Part shown: positions 1-8,629 of the stretch, one piece after another
How the letters are laid out: each line of letters starts with the position of its first letter
Position numbering within the stretch: position 1 is the stretch's first letter
Assembly (NCBI RefSeq): GCF_023276435.1
Contig: NZ_JALLPO010000019.1
Location: 111,601 to 175,600, forward strand
DNA length: 64,000 bases
Direction: 5' to 3'
From: Sphaerisporangium perillae
GTDB taxonomy: Bacteria; Actinomycetota; Actinomycetes; Streptosporangiales; Streptosporangiaceae
Position numbers and translations under genes: made by a program
Notes under the pieces: model-generated
Told to the model about the DNA's origin: nothing
Database searches by the model: none
What the model saw: the letters and a program-made list of their open reading frames with translations, nothing else

Positions 1-311
1 TCGACACGATCGGCGGCGACTACGGACCCCGCTCGCTGCGCACCCTGCGCGAAGGCGGGGTCATCGTCTCGCTCGTCCTGTCCAATACGGCCGCGGATCT
101 GCGCGCCCAGGCCGAGAAGCTGGGCATTCGCGCGGAGGCCATGCTCGTGGAACCCGACCACGCCGCCATGAAGGCGATCGCCGCGCTGGTGGAGGAGGGC
201 CGCCTGCACGCCGAGATCGACACGGTGCTCCCCCTGGAACAGGCGGCCAAAGCGCACGAACTCGGCGAGACGGGCCGCACCACCGGCAAGATCGTCCTCA
301 CCGTGCGGTAG
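1..311 (+). CDS. Zinc-type alcohol dehydrogenase/quinone oxidoreductase, C-terminal part
   Basis: Only the last ~103 codons are inside the window; the gene begins upstream. The frame reads DTIGGDYGPRSLRTLREGG, then LEQAAKAHELGETGRTTGKIV and a stop. This is the usual end of NADP-dependent medium-chain dehydrogenases of the quinone oxidoreductase type: the last part of the Rossmann fold, then the A.A...GHTRGKIVL-like tail. The substrate cannot be told from this part. Its end overlaps the convergent aminopeptidase gene by 14 bases. Confidence 0.8.
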   Translation, partial: DTIGGDYGPRSLRTLREGGVIVSLVLSNTAADLRAQAEKLGIRAEAMLVEPDHAAMKAIAALVEEGRLHAEIDTVLPLEQAAKAHELGETGRTTGKIVLTVR

Positions 312-1332
312 TGGGCCTGCTCCGGCGCAGGAACTCGATGAGGTCGGGGATCGGTATCGCGTGCAGGACGTGCCCGTCCACGCCTGTCGTGGTGGTCGCG
401 TTGAACAGCGAGTTCAGCACGGCCTCCTCGACCGCGTCGAGTGCCGCCTCGAACAGCGGGCTCAACGCCGCGTCGGGGGGAGGCGTGCCGCCCGGGCGAA
501 CGGAGAAGGCGATGCCGTAGTCCCCGCTTCCATGACTGTAGGAGGCGCCGACCCGCCCCAGCCCGAAGACCGCACGCCGCGCGAGACGGGTGAGCTGCCG
601 GGCGTCGAGAGGCGCGTCGGTCGTGACGACGATCATGCATGATCCGGCGTCCTGGACCGCGGCTTCGCCCGGTCCGAATCGCCCAGGGGGGATCGTGGTG
701 CCGAGAACGCGCAGCGTGCCGCCGAAGTTGGCCTGCACCAGCACGCCGAGGGTGACCGGCTCGCCCGCCAGGTCCAGGACGCGGGAAGAGGTGCCGATGC
801 CCGCCTTGAAGCCCAGCGCGCCGGTGCCCGTACCCGCTCCGACGCATCCCTCGGCCACCGGTCCCGGCGCGGCGTCGTCGATGGCCGCCAGCACCTGTGC
901 CTCGCCGACGGGACGGGCGCGAATGTCGGACAGGTAGCCGTCGTTGCACTCACCGACCACCGGATTGAAGGACCGCACGTCCGCACAGTCGGGTCGTGCC
1001 AGCATCCAGCTCACCAACGCGTCCGCCGCGCGGAAAGCGGAAAGCGTCGAGGTGAGCACGATGGGCGCCTCGATCTGCCCGAGCTCGGCCACCTGGGTGG
1101 CGCCTATCAGCTTCCCGTAGCCGTTACCGGTGAACAGCCCCGCGGGCAGCGGCGCGTGCGGGCCGATGCCGTCGGGAACGATGGCGGTCACTCCGGTACG
1201 GATGTCGGGGTCGCGGAGGATGGTGCAGTGCCCTACTCGTACCCCGGGCACGTCCGTGATGGCATCGTGCTCCCCCGGCTCCCGATCACCGATCATGATC
1301 CCCAGGTCACGCGCCCGCCTACCCCGTCGCAT
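298..1332 (-). CDS. P1 family peptidase (DmpA-type L-aminopeptidase/D-Ala-esterase)
   Basis: The product is 344 residues, the usual length for DmpA/BapA-type N-terminal nucleophile aminopeptidases. These precursors cut themselves into two chains and then remove N-terminal residues from small peptides or beta-peptides. The N-terminal family signature ITDVPGVRVGH is at about 26-35. The probable self-cleavage site is Gly230-Ser231 in AGSCMIVVTTDAPL, with Ser231 the new nucleophile. GASYSHGSGDYGIAFS and a Thr-rich NATTTTG stretch near the C-terminus also fit. I chose the ATG at 1332 because GGGAGG lies nine bases upstream; the frame stays open further, but that part looks like random Arg/Gly-rich sequence. 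No signal peptide, so probably cytosolic. Confidence 0.9.
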   Translation of the reverse strand: MRRGRRARDLGIMIGDREPGEHDAITDVPGVRVGHCTILRDPDIRTGVTAIVPDGIGPHAPLPAGLFTGNGYGKLIGATQVAELGQIEAPIVLTSTLSAFRAADALVSWMLARPDCADVRSFNPVVGECNDGYLSDIRARPVGEAQVLAAIDDAAPGPVAEGCVGAGTGTGALGFKAGIGTSSRVLDLAGEPVTLGVLVQANFGGTLRVLGTTIPPGRFGPGEAAVQDAGSCMIVVTTDAPLDARQLTRLARRAVFGLGRVGASYSHGSGDYGIAFSVRPGGTPPPDAALSPLFEAALDAVEEAVLNSLFNATTTTGVDGHVLHAIPIPDLIEFLRRSRPTTAR

Positions 1333-1482
1333 CAGGCGCCACCTCCCGTCATCGCGGCCATCCTGCTGCCGCTGACCGGCCGCGGGGCCGCCCTGTCCCG
1401 ACTGTCCGGCCACGGCGTGCCGGCGCTTGAGGCTCGCGGCGACCTCCACGGCCCCGCTCCCAGGTGACGCCGCCGACAAAGC

Positions 1483-2034
1483 TCATTGACGCCAGGATTT
1501 GGCATATTTACTGCGGTACTTTGTGTCGTCCTCGGTCTCGATGAGCGCCATTGCTTGTCGCTCGATCCGCTCGTCGCCGGTGGCCTTGTGGAGATTTCGC
1601 AATCCGACGATGATGTCGTTTCGGATGAGCGTGCAGTTCTTCTCCGGCTCACAGTCGCCGAATCGTGCGACGAGCGCGCCGAGCAATGCCGTTCGCCGGG
1701 TCGTCCCGGCGAGTCCGATCTTCCACAGCGACTGCAGGCAGTGTCGCGCCGTCACGAATCGCTTGTCCCCGGTCACTTCGATCAGTGCGCCGAGGTCTCC
1801 CAGGATGCGTTCCTCGGGGTCGCTGAGTGCGAGGTTGCATAGGATCTGCGCCGCGATCGCCCGGTTGTGATTGTCCTCGTGGGCGAGGTTGCCGACCACC
1901 TCATCCCACACCGCATAAGCCCAGGCAACCGGATCGCCGGTCGCCTTCATCGTCTGTTCATACGCGGCGTTTTGTCGTTCGCGGTCCTTCGACCAGAGGT
2001 CACTGAACCCTTCCGGCACCGAACTGCTGGTCAC
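1483..2034 (-). CDS. Hypothetical HEAT-like helical protein
   Basis: About 183 residues with no family I can name. The protein looks all-helical. Segments such as NRAIAAQILCNLALSDPEERILGDLGALIEVTGDKRFVTARHCLQSLWKIGLAG recall armadillo/HEAT repeats, so a protein-binding role is possible. I prefer the GTG at 2034 (VTSSSVPEGF), nine bases after TTGGAG. An upstream ATG at 2085 would add 17 Arg-rich residues. It runs in the same direction as the aminopeptidase but is separated by about 150 bases. Confidence 0.6.
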   Translation of the reverse strand: MTSSSVPEGFSDLWSKDRERQNAAYEQTMKATGDPVAWAYAVWDEVVGNLAHEDNHNRAIAAQILCNLALSDPEERILGDLGALIEVTGDKRFVTARHCLQSLWKIGLAGTTRRTALLGALVARFGDCEPEKNCTLIRNDIIVGLRNLHKATGDERIERQAMALIETEDDTKYRSKYAKSWRQ

Positions 2035-2189
2035 AGGCTCCGACTCCAATAACGTGCGACGGCGACCCAATATGCGGCCGCCCATATCGTAGAGCGTATT
2101 CGATATGGGCCATCAAAAGGCCGATGACGCGGTGGGGCCGTCACCCGACGCCGAACCGCCGACTCGATCAAGGCGGCGCCCAAGCCGGC

Positions 2190-2327
2190 CGCGACCAGCG
2201 CGAGCTGCGTCGAGTGCTCGAGGCGGTGTGCGGCAGCTCCTCGCGCGCCCACCTGGAGGAGAACGCCGGCGCCGCGAACCTGCCCCTCAGTCCCGACGAT
2301 CGCGCCCAGCTGACCCCGACTGGGTGA
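2190..2327 (+). pseudogene. Aldo-keto reductase C-terminal remnant
   Basis: The frame reads RELRRVLEAVCGSSSRAHLEENAGAANLPLSPDDRAQLTPTG and a stop. The SSxAHLEENxxAANLxLSPDD pattern is the usual C-terminal tail of aldo-keto reductases. The catalytic barrel (Asp, Tyr, Lys, His) is absent, so this is a relic. It does not pair with the aldo-keto reductase N-terminal fragment at 26510, which is far away and could come from another gene. Confidence 0.5.
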
Positions 2328-2406
2328 TCGAAGTTGTCGGTGAGGGTTCCCCGCGATGTGGGCTCCCTGTCATCGGACGGCGGCCGGGAGCGGCGATAGA
2401 TTGTCC

Positions 2407-3393
2407 ATGCGTAAATCCCTGCTCGCGGCCACCGTGATCGCCGCGTCGCTTGCCGGCGGTATCGCCTCGCCCGGCATCGCCGCCGCCGATTCCGGTCACG
2501 CCGGCACCACGTCCGATCGTGGGCGCTCCTTCACCTTCGCCCTGCTTGGCGACACCCCCTACGGCGCAGCCCAGGAGGCCGCGTTCCCCCTTCTGGTCGA
2601 TGACGTCAACTCCGACCGGGACGTCAAGCTCGTCCTGCACGCGGGAGACGTCAAGAGCGGCTCCACCACCTGTGACGACGCCCACCTGACCGCGACGGCG
2701 AAGCAGTACCAGACCTTCGAAGACCCGTTCGTGCTGACCCCCGGCGACAACGACTGGACCGACTGTCACCGCGCCGCCGCAGGTGGCTTCCTCCCCACGG
2801 AGCGGCTCGAAGCGTTCCGCCGGCTCTTCTACCCGGTCGCCGGCCGTACCCTCGGGCGTCACCCGATGAAGGTGGAGACCCAGGCACGCGACCAGGACCA
2901 CCGCGACTACCTCGAAAACGTCCTCTTCACCGAGAAGCGCGTCGTCTTCGCCACGGTGCACGTGGTCGGCAGTTCGAACGACCTCGCCCCGTGGGGTGAA
3001 CTGCCCGGCGGCGACCGGCCCGAGGCGCGGATGGCGGAGTACGAGGCACGGAAGGCCGCCGCGCTCGACTGGATCGACGACGCCTTCAACACGGCCAGGC
3101 GCACCCACGCCCCGGGCGTCTTGCTCATGATGCAGGCCGAGCCCACGCAGACCGAAGGGTTCGCCGACATCCGCGAGCGCATCGTCGAACGCTCTCGCGC
3201 GTACGGCAAGCCGGTGCTGCTCGTGCACGGTGACGAGCATGTCCAGGAGGTGGAGCCGAACTACGCGGGCGTGCCCGGCCTGACCCGGCTGGAGACATTC
3301 GGCGACACCGCGAGCCAGTGGCTGCGCGTAACCGTCGACCCGAAGTCGCCCGAGGTCTTCTCCTGGGAGCGGCGGACCGTCCCGGCGGCATGA
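2407..3393 (+). CDS. Secreted metallophosphoesterase
   Basis: 328 residues with a Sec signal peptide (MRKSLLAATV start, hydrophobic to about 25, Ala-rich cleavage region). The calcineurin-like metal motifs are in order: FALLGDTPYG (~46-53), LHAGDVKSG (~78-85), TPGDNDWTDC (~111-120) and VHGDEH (~273-278). The last replaces the usual GHxH and is a family variant. An extracellular phosphodiesterase or phosphomonoesterase is likely; the substrate is unknown. The start is set by the signal peptide; an in-frame ATG at 2356 would put 17 charged residues ahead of it. Confidence 0.85.
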   Translation: MRKSLLAATVIAASLAGGIASPGIAAADSGHAGTTSDRGRSFTFALLGDTPYGAAQEAAFPLLVDDVNSDRDVKLVLHAGDVKSGSTTCDDAHLTATAKQYQTFEDPFVLTPGDNDWTDCHRAAAGGFLPTERLEAFRRLFYPVAGRTLGRHPMKVETQARDQDHRDYLENVLFTEKRVVFATVHVVGSSNDLAPWGELPGGDRPEARMAEYEARKAAALDWIDDAFNTARRTHAPGVLLMMQAEPTQTEGFADIRERIVERSRAYGKPVLLVHGDEHVQEVEPNYAGVPGLTRLETFGDTASQWLRVTVDPKSPEVFSWERRTVPAA

Positions 3394-3559
3394 CACACCA
3401 CGCGAAGCCAACGCGCGGCTGTACTTCGACGAGCTGTCCAAGGCTTGAACAGCTCCTCCTACGACGCGGCCGCCCCGTTCCGGACGGGACTGCGAGCGGT
3501 GCCGTTCGTGACCGGATATGGCCAGACCGGCGGTGGCCGCTCGGGAGATCCTTACCTCC

Positions 3560-4678
3560 TCACCGCGCTACCACTGCTCGCGCTAAGGCGCCGACGGCCT
3601 TGCCGAGCCGGTCGGGTAGGCCGTACCCGTTCGCGAGTACGTTCGCGAGGGTTTCGGCGGATGGGAAGGCGTGCGTGAGCCCGTGCCCGAGCCCGGCGAT
3701 GGGCGTCCCGTAGGAGCGAGCCAGGCGGCCAAGACCGCTCCTCGCATCCGGGCCGCAGAGCTCTTGGCTGATGACCGCGTGAACGGCAACCTCGAACGGT
3801 CCCCATGCGCCCGGGACACGCACTCCCGGCCGGGAGGTGATCAGGGGCCCGAGTGCCGCGTCCGCGGCGAGCTGCCCCAAGGCGAGGATTGGGTCCGAGT
3901 CGATGCCTGCGAGCCGGGCCGCTCGCTCCACGACGTGGATGACCCCTTCCCAGTAGGGGAGGTGCGCTCGCAGCTGCAGGTGGTCGGTGCCTCCTGGCCC
4001 GATCTCGAGCATCCCGGGCGCCCCATCGAGCGCGATGGTCCGGCGGTACATGCCTGATTCGACCGACTCGACACCAGGGATGGCTCGCTCGGCGAGGAAG
4101 TCAATGGTGGCATCCCAGTCGTAGGGGGCCGTGAACGGCATCCGCAGCACGAGCCCTCCATCGGCGGTGAGCCGATCGCCTCGCCTGCGACGTTCCCGGA
4201 GCTCGCGCGGGGTGGACCGGAACACCTCCTGCATCGCCCGGTTGAACTGGCGAAGGCTGCCGAACCCGGAGGCGAAGGCCACCTCCGCGATCGACAGGTC
4301 GGAGTCGTCGAGCAGGCGCCGGGCGAAGTGCGCACGACGTGAGCGGGCGAACTGGTCCGGGGTCACGCCGAGGTGGTCGTTGAACATGCGCCGCAGATGG
4401 CGCGCGGACACACCGAGCCGAGCGCCGAGCGCCGCCTCGTTGGCGTCGTCCAGCACGCTACTGATGATCAGCTGGACCGCCCGGCACACGAGCTCGGGGG
4501 CGTCATCTCCAACCGTGCCGGCCACCCGGTAGGGCCGGCAGCGCAGACACGCCCGGTAACCCGCGGCCTCCGCGGCGGCCGCCAGTTCGAACGTCCGGAT
4601 GTTCTCGGCGAGAGGTTTGGCCCCGCACCCGGGCCGGCAGTAGATCCCCGTCGTCCGCACGGCGGAATACGTCGTCAC
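3560..4678 (-). pseudogene. Ada/AlkA-type regulator-glycosylase, truncated at both ends
   Basis: 372 codons are open, but the family (Ada metal-binding domain, AraC HTH, AlkA glycosylase) is normally about 480-500. Zinc ligands are seen in TTGIYCRPGC and ACLRCRP. The AraC helices follow (ARLGVSARHLRRMF; IAEVAFASGFGSLRQFNRAMQ), then the AlkA N-terminal domain (LRMPFTAPYDWDATIDFLAERAIPGVE) and the start of the HhH-GPD fold (GPFEVAVHAVISQ). The protein stops at ARAVVAR, before the LPGIGPWTA hairpin and the catalytic Asp. At the other end an in-frame TAG lies two codons before the GTG, so the usual ~20 leading residues are missing. Glycosylase activity should be lost; the DNA-binding part could still be made. 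Confidence 0.7.
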
Positions 4679-5020
4679 AGGCTAAGACTCGCCTTCGCCG
4701 GCGAACGGGTCTAGCCGGATTCGGACACGACGGATCGGTGCCTCGCGGGTGTGAAGCACAGGGCCGATGCCAGTGGGAACGCAGATCCATGACAGTTGCG
4801 CGCGCCCGGCGTATCGATGCGGGCGGTGCCCGCGGGGCGGACTCTGGTGTGGCCCAACAACGCCTGACGGTGGTGGACCTGCCGACGGGCGAGCGCTGGG
4901 AGTCGGCGCGATGAGCTTGTTCCTGACGAAAGTCAGGGGTGGTGGGTGTCGTTCGGGTCCTGTGCCGGGGGGCCGCGAAATCTAGCGTGACCGGCGTCGA
5001 CGAGACGATCGGAGCACGTT
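4679..5020. other. Intergenic region, promoter of the serine hydrolase operon
   Basis: No convincing gene. A short frame at 4848-4913 (VAQQRLTVVDLPTGERWESA, then stop) looks like the end of a lost protein. Near the right edge there is a perfect dyad, described separately. Confidence 0.5.
4922..4937. promoter_or_regulatory. Candidate NarL/DesR-type response-regulator operator
   Basis: CCTGAC-GAAA-GTCAGG is a perfect 6-bp dyad with a 4-base centre, 84 bases before the GTG of the serine hydrolase gene. TGAC-N4-GTCA dyads are typical sites for DesR-like regulators in actinomycetes. The operon behind it encodes a DesK-type kinase and a NarL-type regulator, so autoregulation is a natural inference. 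Confidence 0.5.
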
Positions 5021-6535
5021 GTGTGGCAAGGCAAAGGCTGGTGGCGGAGTGTTGCGGCCGTGGTGGCCGCCGGTTCGGTGGTTCTGGCGATGCCAGGTCC
5101 GGCATTCGCGAAGGGGGAACCGGACGAGGCGGCGGTCGAGCGGGTGGTGTCCGGCTTCGCCGGCAAGGCGGGCTACCCGGGCATCGCCGTCGCGATCACC
5201 AAGGGCGACAAGGTGCTGTATGCGGGCGGATACGGCCATGACTCCTCCGGCGCCGCGGTGACCGCGACGACGCCGATGCCGGTGGCGTCGGTCAGCAAGT
5301 CGTTCACCGCGCTCGCCGTGATGCAGCTGGTCGAGGCGGGAAAGGTGGCGCTGGACGCGCCGGTGCGCGACTACCTGCCCGAATTCCGGATCGCCGATCC
5401 TCGGGGGGCGCGGATCACGGTGCGTGAGCTGCTGAACCAGACTTCGGGGATCACCGACGGCACGCTCCCGGAGAAGAGCCTGCCGCAGCCGGATTCGCCG
5501 GCGGGCGCCGTGACGCGAGCCCGTGACGCGACGCTGGCCGCCGAGCCCGGCACGAGGCACTACTACACGAACACGAACTACCACCTCGCCGCCCGGCTGG
5601 TGGAGGTCGTGGCGGGCGAGCCGTTCACGGGCTATCTGCGGCGTCACGTGTTCGAGCCCATCGGCATGCGGGCGACCACCACGGTCGGCCAGACCCCGCG
5701 CGACCTGCCGGGTGACGTGCGCGAGGGACACATCTACGCCTACGGGGCGTCGATACCCACCCCCGAGCCGAAGCGGTTCGTCAACGGCTCCGACGGTGTG
5801 ATCACCACGGCCGCCGACATGGCCAAGTGGCTGATCGTGCAGAGCGGCGGAGGCCTCGCCGCGAACGGCAGGCGCCTGGTCTCGACCGCGAGCGTCACGG
5901 CCATGCACACCTCGACGGACCGGCGGTGGACGTACGGGATGGGCTGGGACACCGACCAGAAGGGCCGGGTCCACCACGGCGGCATATGGTTCACCTACAC
6001 GGCCGAGCAGCTTCTGCTCCCCGGCGGCTACGGCATCGCGGTCATCGGCAACAGCGGCATCGGCCTGGGCAACGAGGGCATCGGCGCGCTGGCGGACGAG
6101 TTGGCCGTCCTCGTGACCGGCGGCGAGCCGTCGACCGGCGCCCCGGTGCGGCTGATCGTCGACTTGACGCTCGCCGGCCTAACCCTGCTGAGCCTGTTCC
6201 TCGGGGTCCGCAACCTGCGGCGTACCCGGGCGTGGGCGGACCGGCGCGCCGCCCGGCCGTCCTGGCGGCTCGTCCTGCGGCTGCTGCCCCGGCTCATCCC
6301 CCTCGCCCTGCTGGTGACCCTTCCGGACCTGCTCGGCCGGCTCGTCGGAGGCGGGCGGGACATCACCTTCATCCAGCTCTGCTACTACTCGGCAGCGCTG
6401 GTCACCTGGACGGCGGTCGCGGCCGTGCTGAACGTCAGCGTGCTGATCTCCCGCGTCGTCGCGCTGGCCCGGCTGCGCCGTCCGGCCGGGAGCCCGCCCC
6501 TGCGGGACGCATCGGCTCAGGTCGGCGCGAGATAG
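5021..6535 (+). CDS. Secreted serine hydrolase (beta-lactamase class C family) with C-terminal membrane helices
   Basis: 504 residues. The N-terminal signal peptide ends near MPGPAFA. The penicillin-binding fold follows with SxxK at S90-V-S-K93 (nucleophile Ser90), YxN at Y182-T-N184 and HGG at 319-321. After about 370 there are roughly four hydrophobic helices (DLTLAGLTLLSLFLGV, LIPLALLVTLPDLL, FIQLCYYSAALVTWTAVAAVLNVSVLI). The catalytic domain is therefore outside the membrane and tethered by it. Likely a D,D-peptidase or esterase acting on wall or antibiotic-like substrates. A sensor kinase and regulator follow closely, so it may belong to an envelope-stress circuit. GTG start. Confidence 0.88.
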   Translation: MWQGKGWWRSVAAVVAAGSVVLAMPGPAFAKGEPDEAAVERVVSGFAGKAGYPGIAVAITKGDKVLYAGGYGHDSSGAAVTATTPMPVASVSKSFTALAVMQLVEAGKVALDAPVRDYLPEFRIADPRGARITVRELLNQTSGITDGTLPEKSLPQPDSPAGAVTRARDATLAAEPGTRHYYTNTNYHLAARLVEVVAGEPFTGYLRRHVFEPIGMRATTTVGQTPRDLPGDVREGHIYAYGASIPTPEPKRFVNGSDGVITTAADMAKWLIVQSGGGLAANGRRLVSTASVTAMHTSTDRRWTYGMGWDTDQKGRVHHGGIWFTYTAEQLLLPGGYGIAVIGNSGIGLGNEGIGALADELAVLVTGGEPSTGAPVRLIVDLTLAGLTLLSLFLGVRNLRRTRAWADRRAARPSWRLVLRLLPRLIPLALLVTLPDLLGRLVGGGRDITFIQLCYYSAALVTWTAVAAVLNVSVLISRVVALARLRRPAGSPPLRDASAQVGAR

Positions 6536-6545
6536 TGTCGGCGCC

Positions 6546-7646
6546 GTGACGGGATACGGCCGCGGGCGGTTGACGACGTTGCCCGCCCCGCCATGGGCGC
6601 TCGGCGTGCTCGCGGGACTGCTGGCCGTCGTCGCCCTGTCGTATGCCGAACTACCGGCGTGGGCATGGGCAGGGGCCTTGCTGGCGCCGGTCGCGGCCGT
6701 GGCGCTGCTCGGGACGTACCCGGTGATCTCGCTGGGGGTGTGCGCGGCCATGAGCATCGCGACGGCACTGGGCATGGGCGACGCCGTCCCGGTGTGGAGC
6801 AGCGCGGTCGCCGGGGCCATCTTCGTGATCAGCCTGCTGGCCGGCCGCCGGATGCCCCGGCCGGCCCCGGCGCTGAGCGTGTTCGCGGTGGGGACGGCAC
6901 TGGACGTCGCGCTCGGTCTGATCGCCGGTGATGTGTGGAGCGTCGGGCTCCTGCTGCTCGGTCTGACGGTGGTACTGCCGTGGGTGCTGGGCCGCTCCAT
7001 CCGCCAGCAGGCCGAGTTGGTCGCGATCGCCGCCGAGCGTGCCCGGTTGCAGGAGCGGAACCGCATCGCCCACGACATGCACGACACTCTCGGGCACGAG
7101 CTGAGCCTGCTGGCGCTGCGCGCCGGAGCGCTCGAGATGGCGCTCGATCTCGATGACCGGCATCGGACGGCCGCGACGGAGTTGCGTGCCGGCGCCGGAC
7201 TGGCGACCGAGCGGCTGGCCGAGATCCTCACCGTGCTGCGCGCCGGCGAGCCCGCGCCCCTGCGGCCGGTTTCGGACCGCATCGAGGACCTCGTCGATCG
7301 GGCGGCCCGGGCCGGCCTGGCGGTATCGCTGGAGTGGCACGGCGTACTGCACCTGCCGCCGATGGTCGACCGGGCCGCCCACCGTGTCGTGCGGGAGGCG
7401 CTGACCAATGCCGCGAAGCACGCGGCCGGGGCGGCCGTGCGGGTGCGGCTGGCGACGGCGGACGGCACCACCGTGGTCACCGTCACCAACGCCCTGCCGC
7501 CGCACGCGCGGCGGGGTACGGGGGGACGCGCCGGCCTGACAGGACTACGGGAACACGTCCGGCTCGCCGGTGGAACCCTCCGAGCCGGGCGGCGTGATCA
7601 CGAGTTCGAGGTCGTGGCCACGTTGCCGCACATGGGGGAATCATGA
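6546..7646 (+). CDS. DesK-type sensor histidine kinase
   Basis: 366 residues. Residues 1-150 form four or five membrane helices with hardly any loop, so it may sense the membrane itself. The HisKA_3 dimerisation helix has RNRIAHDMHDTLGHE, phospho-acceptor probably His179. The ATPase domain follows with REALTNAAKHA (N box) and GTGGRAGLTGLREHVRLAGG (G box). It starts about ten bases after the serine hydrolase gene, and its stop overlaps the regulator start as ATGA, so the three form one operon. Confidence 0.92.
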   Translation: MTGYGRGRLTTLPAPPWALGVLAGLLAVVALSYAELPAWAWAGALLAPVAAVALLGTYPVISLGVCAAMSIATALGMGDAVPVWSSAVAGAIFVISLLAGRRMPRPAPALSVFAVGTALDVALGLIAGDVWSVGLLLLGLTVVLPWVLGRSIRQQAELVAIAAERARLQERNRIAHDMHDTLGHELSLLALRAGALEMALDLDDRHRTAATELRAGAGLATERLAEILTVLRAGEPAPLRPVSDRIEDLVDRAARAGLAVSLEWHGVLHLPPMVDRAAHRVVREALTNAAKHAAGAAVRVRLATADGTTVVTVTNALPPHARRGTGGRAGLTGLREHVRLAGGTLRAGRRDHEFEVVATLPHMGES

Positions 7647-8296
7647 TCCGGGTCCTGCTGGCCGACGACGACGTGATGATCCGGGCCGGGGTGCGTGCCA
7701 TCCTCAACACCGACCCGGACATCGACGTGGTCGCCGAAGCCGGCGACGGGCGGGAGGCCGTCGAACTCACTCTTGCGCACCGCCCGGACGTCGCCCTGCT
7801 CGACATCCGCATGCCCCGCCTCGACGGCCTCGCCGCCGGCGCCGAGATCACCCGCGCGGCGCCGTCGGTCGCCGTCGCCATCCTCACCACCTTCGGTGAG
7901 GATGCCTACCTGGCCCGAGCACTCGACGACGGCGCCCGCGGCTTCCTGCTCAAGTCCGGCGACCCACGCGAACTGATCGCCGGCGTCCACGCAGTGGCCG
8001 GAGGCGGCGCCTACCTGTCACCGAGGATGGCCGCACGGGTGATCGGCCGACTCCGAGCCGGCGGACTCAGCCGCGCCACAGCAGCACGCGCCAGGGTGGG
8101 GGCGCTCACTGACCGGGAACGCGACGTACTGGCCCTGCTCGGCGCCGGGCTGTCCAACGCCCAGATCGCCAACCGGCTGGGCCTCGTCGAAGGCACGGTC
8201 AAGGGCCACGTCAGCGCCATCTTCACCCGGCTCGACCTGCGGAACCGCGTACAAGCGGCCATCCTGGCCCACGAGGCCGGCCTCATAGCGGAGTGA
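7643..8296 (+). CDS. NarL/LuxR-type response regulator
   Basis: 217 residues. The receiver domain has the acidic pair DDD (8-10), phospho-acceptor Asp54 in ALLDIRMPRLDG, Thr in ILTTF and Lys in LLKSGDPREL. The C-terminal LuxR helix-turn-helix is LTDRERDVLALLGAG then NAQIANRLGLVEGTVKGHV. The ATGA overlap with the kinase gene couples their translation. The dyad at 4922-4937 is the obvious candidate target. Confidence 0.93.
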   Translation: MIRVLLADDDVMIRAGVRAILNTDPDIDVVAEAGDGREAVELTLAHRPDVALLDIRMPRLDGLAAGAEITRAAPSVAVAILTTFGEDAYLARALDDGARGFLLKSGDPRELIAGVHAVAGGGAYLSPRMAARVIGRLRAGGLSRATAARARVGALTDRERDVLALLGAGLSNAQIANRLGLVEGTVKGHVSAIFTRLDLRNRVQAAILAHEAGLIAE

Positions 8297-8629
8297 CGCT
8301 CTCGCCACCGTTCCCAACCTGAGCGCGGCCCCCAGATATACACGCTGGATTTCACGTACACGGGGGCGGGAGCCCCGAAACCCGCCGCGCCTGAGAGGCG
8401 GCACGTACGGTTTCGCCGCCGGCGCGTGCCCGCGCGACGGACGAAACCGTCCTGAAACCGCTACCCCCGTATACCTGTCCCCCATGTCTCACTGCCGGCG
8501 ACTGGGCATCCGCCAAGGAATCCCGCGCGATGAAGCGCCTGCCGAAAACCAGCGAGCCGAAAGGACCACGTCCAGGCCGGCACCGTCCTTTCCCCGAATC
8601 CTCTCCCTAGATCCCTGGAGGGCACCTTG
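8297..8629. other. Intergenic region before the secreted peptidase
   Basis: No gene seen. An imperfect hairpin around 8380-8396 (CCGCGCC...GGCGG) could end the two-component operon. GGAGG at 8617-8621 is the ribosome site of the next gene. Confidence 0.35.

Noticed and set aside
20..949. Long minus-strand open frame opposite the peptidase region
   Set aside because: Arg/Gly/Pro-rich with no family pattern; it lies on the same strand as the real DmpA-type gene in another frame and is a by-product of high GC.
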